Positions 58,992-64,000 of a DNA stretch of 64,000 nt are shown here, piece after piece. Position numbers and translations under genes: made by a program. The notes below the pieces were generated by a model. That model did not search any database and had not been told where the DNA came from. It worked only from the letters and a program-made list of their open reading frames with translations. Each line of letters begins with the position of its first letter. Within the stretch, counting starts at the first letter, position 1. The stretch is taken from the NCBI RefSeq assembly GCF_017498065.1, contig NZ_JAGDFX010000002.1, positions 186,001 to 250,000 on the forward strand, given 5' to 3'. Origin of the DNA: Oceanisphaera pacifica. Its GTDB lineage: Bacteria; Pseudomonadota; Gammaproteobacteria; Enterobacterales; Aeromonadaceae.

Positions 58992-60191
58992 ATGATCATC
59001 AAACCCAAGGTTCGAGGCTTTATTTGTACAACGACCCATCCTGTTGGCTGTGAGGCAAATGTGCGTGAGCAAATTGCTTATGTTAAAGCCAAAGGCCAGC
59101 TTAAGGAGGGACCCAAAAAAGTCTTGGTGATCGGTGCTTCTACCGGTTATGGCCTAGCGTCACGCATTAATGCCGCCTTTGGTAGCGATGCTGCCACCAT
59201 TGGGGTGTTCTTTGAAAAGCCTGCTACTGAGCGTAAACCCGGCTCTGCGGGTTGGTATAACTCGGCCGCTTTTGAAAAAGTCGCCAAAGAACAAGGCTTG
59301 TATGCGAAAAGCATCAACGGTGACGCCTTTTCTCATGCTTGTCGTGAACAAGTGATTGAGTTGATTAAGCAAGATTTAGGTCAAATTGATTTAGTGGTGT
59401 ACTCGCTGGCTTCGCCGGTACGCAAAATGCCCGATAGCGGCGAAGTGGTACGCTCGGCACTCAAGCCCATTGGTGAAGTGTATAAATCGACCGCACTAGA
59501 CACCAATAAAGACGTGTTAATTGAAGCTGAAGTTGAGCCTGCTAATGAGCAAGAAATTGCAGACACCATTGATGTGATGGGCGGGCAAGATTGGGAGTTG
59601 TGGATGAATGCGCTGGCGGAAGCGGGCGTGCTAGCGGACGGCGCCAAGTCGGTTGCTTATTCTTACATTGGCACCAGCTTAACCTGGCCTATTTATTGGC
59701 ACGGCACCTTGGGTAAAGCCAAAGAAGATTTAGACCGTGCCGCCCACGCCATTGATGCCCAGTTAAAAGCTAAAGGCGGTAACGCCCATGTTGCGGTATT
59801 AAAATCAGTGGTTACTCAAGCCTCTGCAGCAATTCCGGTGATGCCTTTATATATTTCTATGGCCTTTAAAGTCATGAAAGAGCAGGGCATTCACGAGGGC
59901 TGTATTGAGCAAATTCAGCGCTTATTTACTGATCGTTTATATAGCGAAGCAGCCGCCCCTGTGGATGAGCAAAATCGCCTACGTTTAGATGATTGGGAGC
60001 TACGTGATGCGGTACAAGATGCTTGTCGTGAAATTTGGTCTCAAGTAAAAGATGACAATATCTATCAACTAACAGATTACCAAGGCTATAAAGATGAGTT
60101 TTTGCGTCTGTTTGGTTTTGGTATTGATGGCGTTGATTACGATGCTGATGTGGATCCTGTGGTCGATTTTGAGGTGATTACCTTAGCGTAA
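58992..60191 (+). CDS. fabV: Trans-2-enoyl-CoA/ACP reductase, FabV type
   Basis: NADH-dependent enoyl reductase of fatty-acid synthesis; known members are insensitive to triclosan. 399 residues from the ATG at 58992. N-terminus [20 protein letters not shown], cofactor motif [13 protein letters not shown] near residue 50, and the catalytic Y-x8-K in [10 protein letters not shown] near residue 235-245. The C-terminus has the FabV tail with [13 protein letters not shown] lies about 11 bases upstream. The frame extends to 58914 but that part reads through a low-quality region. Confidence 0.97.
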   Translation: MIIKPKVRGFICTTTHPVGCEANVREQIAYVKAKGQLKEGPKKVLVIGASTGYGLASRINAAFGSDAATIGVFFEKPATERKPGSAGWYNSAAFEKVAKEQGLYAKSINGDAFSHACREQVIELIKQDLGQIDLVVYSLASPVRKMPDSGEVVRSALKPIGEVYKSTALDTNKDVLIEAEVEPANEQEIADTIDVMGGQDWELWMNALAEAGVLADGAKSVAYSYIGTSLTWPIYWHGTLGKAKEDLDRAAHAIDAQLKAKGGNAHVAVLKSVVTQASAAIPVMPLYISMAFKVMKEQGIHEGCIEQIQRLFTDRLYSEAAAPVDEQNRLRLDDWELRDAVQDACREIWSQVKDDNIYQLTDYQGYKDEFLRLFGFGIDGVDYDADVDPVVDFEVITLA

Positions 60192-60209
60192 TTGAGCGAA
60201 TAAATAAGA

Positions 60210-60241
60210 AAGCCCGGTTGAATGGAACAGCCGGGTTTTTT
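60210..60241 (+). terminator. Rho-independent terminator after fabV
   Basis: AAGCCCGG paired with CCGGGTT, with the stem extended by TTG/CAG, and then TTTTTTTG. 18 bases after the stop. Confidence 0.85.
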
Positions 60242-60286
60242 GTTGGATACTTTACTGAAGGTGTTAGCTCTTATGGCTTATAAGAA

Positions 60287-61267
60287 TTAACAGGTAAAAG
60301 TTGTGCTGTTATGTTCCATTCCCATCACTTGATTCTTTCCTGCATGCTTAGCGGCGTATAAGGCGCTATCTGCACTACGTAACCAGGCGTCCACATCCAA
60401 GGTATCCGATGTTAGGGTGGCCACACCTAAACTGATGGTATAGTTTAGAGTGAAATTGTGGCTGTGCACTGCTGCATTCTCAATACATTGGCGCAGTCTT
60501 TCTGCAATGACTTTGGCTCCCTCAAGCTCGGTTTCTGGCAAAATAATTGCAAACTCTTCTCCCCCGTAACGGCCAGGGTAATCGGTGTGACGTAGGCAAT
60601 TTTTCATACATTGTGCGAGATGGCGGATCACATCGTCGCCTACTGGATGACCGTACTGGTCATTCACCGTTTTAAAGTTATCAATATCAAGCATAATAAG
60701 GCTTTGAGGGTGGCCGTAGCGGGCAAATCTATCAAACTCCTTGTTAAGCTGTTTTTCCCATGCTCCACGATTTAATAATCCGGTTAAATTATCTGTCTGG
60801 CTTAAGTGGGCCAGTTGTTTATTGGCTTGCTCAAGTGCAAGGCGGCCACAAGCTACATCGCTCACGTCGTATAGCATTAGGCACACCTGCTGAACTTCGC
60901 CATTAGGCTCGGCCAGTGGACTAATGGTCATATTTTGATACATATAAGGTGAAGTGCCGGTAATGGGGCGACTATTACCAAAGCGAAATAGATGGGGGCG
61001 TAACTCCCAAGAGGTAAATGCACGGGTATTTAAGGTAACAGCCGTGTCTATTTTACGTTGTAACCAGGTTTTTGGCAGTTCAGGAAATAGCTCAAAAAGG
61101 TTTTTATTTCGTACTGCAGTAGAGGTCATACCGCTGTGGTTTTCCATAAAGCCATTCCACAACTGTACGTTACAGTGTAAGTCTAGTACCACTAGGCCTA
61201 TTTCTACCGACTCTAACATGTCGATTAAAAAATGAAAGGCATGAGCATCCTGCTGAGAAAGAGACAT
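60287..61267 (-). CDS. Diguanylate cyclase with N-terminal PAS domain
   Basis: 326 residues, cytoplasmic. A PAS-like sensor (about 15-140; LLDMLESVEIGLVVLDLHC) and a short coiled linker (ALEQANKQLAHL) precede a GGDEF domain with the active variant YGGEEFAIILP near residue 245. The inhibitory RHTD site is present at the correct spacing, so product inhibition is expected. Its start is four bases after the receiver-CheC gene, so the two form an operon and the receiver protein is the obvious partner. Confidence 0.92.
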   Translation of the reverse strand: MSLSQQDAHAFHFLIDMLESVEIGLVVLDLHCNVQLWNGFMENHSGMTSTAVRNKNLFELFPELPKTWLQRKIDTAVTLNTRAFTSWELRPHLFRFGNSRPITGTSPYMYQNMTISPLAEPNGEVQQVCLMLYDVSDVACGRLALEQANKQLAHLSQTDNLTGLLNRGAWEKQLNKEFDRFARYGHPQSLIMLDIDNFKTVNDQYGHPVGDDVIRHLAQCMKNCLRHTDYPGRYGGEEFAIILPETELEGAKVIAERLRQCIENAAVHSHNFTLNYTISLGVATLTSDTLDVDAWLRSADSALYAAKHAGKNQVMGMEHNSTTFTC

Positions 61268-61271
61268 TTAT

Positions 61272-62276
61272 TTACTCCGTTAGATACATTAGTTGTTGCT
61301 CTAGCCGCGTTACTGAGTCTGCGGTGAGTAATACGAGTAAATGACAACTAATATGCTGTTGCTCTAGCTCATAAGGGATTTCAATACACAGCAATTGTTC
61401 TGCTGATTGTTTATGCTGTATTAGTAGTTCTTCTATCTGCTTATGCTGACCTAAGATATTGGGTTGACTAAGGCCAAACTTAATATCAAGTTGCTCACCC
61501 AAACCTTTGATAAAAGCACCAAACAAGATATTAGCCATATCCAATAACACTTCAATTTCGGGAGCTAAGCTATTGGTGTCGTCATAATTTAGGAGCTTAG
61601 CCATCTCTTCACTGCTGCTATCAGAAAACAACAGTAGTGCTTCACCCGAGACACCAGCACCTACAAACCCTTGCCCTACAATAGAGTAATGGGTATTACT
61701 ATCAATAGCACTCATGGCCATATGCAGATCACAGCGTTCAATCCATGCGACTTTAGGAATCGGTTGGTGAATAAACACCCCGAGTAACTGCGCAAGTAAA
61801 TTTGATGCTTGCCCCATGGCGATATTAGCCATTTCTTGTAAATATTCAGACAAGGAAATAGCCGTATTAGTATCGTGATCAGAGTCGGTGAGTGGTGTTG
61901 CTTCGTTGGGCTGGTACAAGCCATATTCGTTGAGTAAGTCAGCGAGCTTTGCGGCTGCTATGGGCTTTTTGATAAAGCCAATGGCGCCTAATGCCGTGAC
62001 TTGTTGTTGTGCTCTTTTTTGAATATCACCGGAAATTACCACTGTAATGGTCTGTAAATCTTCATTTTGAATCGCTTTAAGTACCTCATAGCCCCCTAGT
62101 CCAGGCATGTTGAGATCTAGAAATAGCAAATCAGCCCCCACATTACGCAGGTGCTCTAAAGCTTCAATTCCATTACAAGCAAACTGGATTTGGACTTCCC
62201 AGTGCTGAGGTAAAGCCCCTGCTACTTGTTTGCGTGCAAACGCTGAGTCGTCACAAATTAAAATTTGGAGTGTCAT
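61272..62276 (-). CDS. Response regulator with CheY receiver and CheC/CheX-like phosphatase domain
   Basis: 334 residues. Receiver domain at 1-120: acidic pair ICDDS, phosphoacceptor aspartate in LLFLDLNMPG, threonine/serine switch VVISGD, lysine in GFIKKPI. The C-terminal half resembles the CheC family, with an E-x2-N motif in QEMANIAMGQASN and a second D-x2-N variant in LLDMANILFGAF; CheC family members dephosphorylate CheY. The fusion suggests self-dephosphorylation or a chemotaxis-linked signal. No cognate kinase or chemotaxis gene is in the window. First gene of the two-gene operon with the diguanylate cyclase. Confidence 0.9.
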   Translation of the reverse strand: MTLQILICDDSAFARKQVAGALPQHWEVQIQFACNGIEALEHLRNVGADLLFLDLNMPGLGGYEVLKAIQNEDLQTITVVISGDIQKRAQQQVTALGAIGFIKKPIAAAKLADLLNEYGLYQPNEATPLTDSDHDTNTAISLSEYLQEMANIAMGQASNLLAQLLGVFIHQPIPKVAWIERCDLHMAMSAIDSNTHYSIVGQGFVGAGVSGEALLLFSDSSSEEMAKLLNYDDTNSLAPEIEVLLDMANILFGAFIKGLGEQLDIKFGLSQPNILGQHKQIEELLIQHKQSAEQLLCIEIPYELEQQHISCHLLVLLTADSVTRLEQQLMYLTE

Positions 62277-62545
62277 GCCATAAAGCGCCTATATCAGAGT
62301 TTGCAGGCTGAGTGGATGGTGGTGAATGCGATATTGCTAACTTTTACAATTCAACCACAACTTGTGTCCAGTTAACAGCAAACTCATCAGACTATTTTTA
62401 GTTATTGTGTATCGCTTTATTTTTTATTACCACATTAAAAACAATGTAATAATAACAGCGAAAGCAGCCATTTTAGTGCTGGCTTGGCGGGGGCAAAATA
62501 TATTGGCCTATAATAAACAGTGATATAACAACAAGTGATAGCAAA
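62277..62545. other. Divergent promoter region between the receiver-CheC gene and the SulP transporter
   Basis: 269 AT-rich bases. Holds the promoters of both divergent genes; I see no clear operator. ACATTAAAAACAATGT at 62431-62446 is a short inverted repeat. Confidence 0.4.
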
Positions 62546-64000
62546 TTGGATAGTTTTTTCTCTTTAGCTCGATGGATGCCAGGCTTGGTTAGCTTATTAA
62601 GCTATCGGCGTGCTTGGTTGTTACCTGATGTGCGTGCAGGTATTTCAGTGGCTGCAGTTGCCTTACCAGTAGCCATTGCGTATGCAGAGTTAACGGGGGT
62701 GGGGGCTATTGTGGGTTTGTATTCGTGTATTTTACCCATGATAGTGTATGCGCTTTTTGGCTCGTCTCGCCAGCTTATAATGGGGCCAGATGCCGCTACC
62801 TGTGCGGTAATAGCTGCCGTTGTCACCCCTCTTGCAGCAGGAGATGCTGCTCGCCACTGGCAGTTAGTGATGACTATGACCGCCATGACAGGTTTTTGGT
62901 GTTTGATAGCCAGTCGACTAAAACTGGGTATTTTAGCGGACTTTTTATCTCGGCCCATCTTAATGGGGTTACTTAACGGGGTGGCCATTACCATTATTGT
63001 TGGCCAACTATCCAGTGTATTGGGTTTTACTTTTACACAATCAGGCTTAATTGAACGCTTATTGGCGGTGCCAAGCTATGCTGCACAAGTGCATTTGACC
63101 ACCTTAGGCATTAGTGTTTTAACCCTAGTGGTCATGTTGCTTAGCCGTTACTTTCGCCCGCAGTGGCCCAGCTCTTTGCTGGCGCTGGCGATAGCTGCAC
63201 TGTTGTTATGGCTTGGTGGCCCTGAACGGCTTAATGTAGCAGTCGTTGGTAGCTTAAACAGCGGTTTACCGGACTTTCAGATCCCTGAGTTCCCTCCTGG
63301 CCTTATTCGTGAGCTGGTATTGCCGGCCCTTAACCTTGCCATGGTTAGTTTCGTTTCTATGATGCTGACCGCCCGTAGTTTTGCGGCTAAAAATGGCTAT
63401 GACATAGACGCAGATACTGAGTTTCGCGCGCTTGGAATGGCGAATATTGCCTCGGCATTCTCTCAGGGGTTTGCTATTAGTGGTGCCGACTCACGCACGG
63501 CGGTGAATGATGCCAATGGTGGTAAAAGCCAGCTAGTCTCCATAGTGGCGGCATTGGCCATCGCTATGGTGACTTTTTTTCTGACGACCCCTTTGCAATA
63601 CATACCGACAGCGGCCCTAGGTATAGTGTTAATACTGGCATCTTTTTCTCTTACCGACTTTCGCGGCTTATGGGCGCTACATAAGTCTGATCGTTCGGCC
63701 TTTTGGTTAGCTTGGGTGACCTTTATTAGCGTACTACTGATGGGGGTGATCCCAGGCATTGCCTTGGCGGTATTATTGGGGCTATTTCAGTTTTTACGCA
63801 ATGTGATGCGCCCAACCGATCATTTAATGGGAATGAATGATGACGGCATAGTGCATACCATGGGGCGCAATGAAGAAGTTAAAGCCATTACCGGAGTACT
63901 TATTTATCGTTTTAATTCACCGCTTACCTATTTTAATGCCGCCTATTTTAAACGGCGAGTATTATTGTTGTTAGCGAGTGAGCCCGAGCCGGCAAAGAGT
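62546..64000 (+). CDS. SulP-family inorganic anion transporter, 5' part (cut by the window edge)
   Basis: Inner-membrane transporter related to sulfate/bicarbonate SulP proteins. 485 codons are present and the frame is still open at the end. About ten hydrophobic helices; family hallmarks include LPDVRAGISVAAVALPVAIAYAELTGV near the start, SSRQLIMGPDAATC, SAFSQGFAISGADSRTAVND, and IPTAALGIVL. The start of the cytoplasmic STAS domain (VLIYRFNSPLTYFNAAYF) is at the right edge. The start appears to be TTG at 62546 with no strong ribosome site; the ATG at 62576 is the alternative. Substrate not determinable from this part. Confidence 0.88.
   Translation, partial: MDSFFSLARWMPGLVSLLSYRRAWLLPDVRAGISVAAVALPVAIAYAELTGVGAIVGLYSCILPMIVYALFGSSRQLIMGPDAATCAVIAAVVTPLAAGDAARHWQLVMTMTAMTGFWCLIASRLKLGILADFLSRPILMGLLNGVAITIIVGQLSSVLGFTFTQSGLIERLLAVPSYAAQVHLTTLGISVLTLVVMLLSRYFRPQWPSSLLALAIAALLLWLGGPERLNVAVVGSLNSGLPDFQIPEFPPGLIRELVLPALNLAMVSFVSMMLTARSFAAKNGYDIDADTEFRALGMANIASAFSQGFAISGADSRTAVNDANGGKSQLVSIVAALAIAMVTFFLTTPLQYIPTAALGIVLILASFSLTDFRGLWALHKSDRSAFWLAWVTFISVLLMGVIPGIALAVLLGLFQFLRNVMRPTDHLMGMNDDGIVHTMGRNEEVKAITGVLIYRFNSPLTYFNAAYFKRRVLLLLASEPEPAKS

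Overview
The window reads as a continuous stretch of ordinary gammaproteobacterial chromosome. About sixty genes are packed on both strands. Gene blocks match those of Enterobacteria and Vibrionales (proBA; rlpA-dacA-lipBA; mltB-rodA-mrdA-rlmH-rsfS-nadD; holA-lptE-leuS; lnt-corC-ybeY-ybeZ-miaB; rlmN-rodZ-ispG-hisS-yfgM-bamB-der; mltF/purL). The protein flavour (FabV-type enoyl reductase, ScsB/ScsD proteins, DUF2750, SulP transporter) suggests a marine or aquatic Aeromonadales-type bacterium such as Oceanisphaera, Oceanimonas or Zobellella. That assignment is inference from gene content, not demonstrated. I saw no phage, insertion sequence, CRISPR array, defence island, rRNA or tRNA.

Layout. 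1-4.2 kb: end of proB, proA, an orphan zinc-ribbon protein, a frameshifted OsmC gene and a FAD monooxygenase whose start is damaged or unusual. 4.2-10 kb: an NCS1 permease behind a CRP-like site, then a LysE exporter-scsA-like-scsB-scsD thiol/copper-tolerance operon. 10-13 kb: DUF1439 lipoprotein, yaiI, DUF2750, aroG. 13-23 kb: lipoate attachment and synthesis, peptidoglycan and cell-shape genes, then rlmH, rsfS and nadD. 23-34 kb: holA, lptE, leuS, ybeL, lnt, corC, ybeY, ybeZ, miaB, with divergent ubiF. 35-44 kb: rlmN, rodZ, ispG, hisS, yfgM, bamB, der. 44-50.6 kb: a universal stress protein, a 46-codon small ORF, and mltF divergent from purL. 50.7-58 kb: a GGDEF/EAL protein, a second DUF1439 protein, alaA, grxA, dacB, radD. 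58-64 kb: a 0.9 kb repeat-rich gap, fabV, a diguanylate cyclase operon with a receiver-CheC protein, and the start of a SulP transporter.

How it works together: most genes serve envelope growth (PBP2/RodA/RodZ elongation, PBP4, PBP5, MltB, MltF, RlpA), lipoprotein maturation and outer-membrane assembly (Lnt, LptE, BamB, YfgM), and translation or ribosome maturation (LeuS, HisS, RlmH, RlmN, RsfS, YbeY, Der, MiaB). The accessory layer is small: the scs operon, the permease, the two broken or odd genes near 2-4 kb and two c-di-GMP loci. The most unusual non-coding content is several families of short structured intergenic repeats. I did not find a convincing new multi-gene system.
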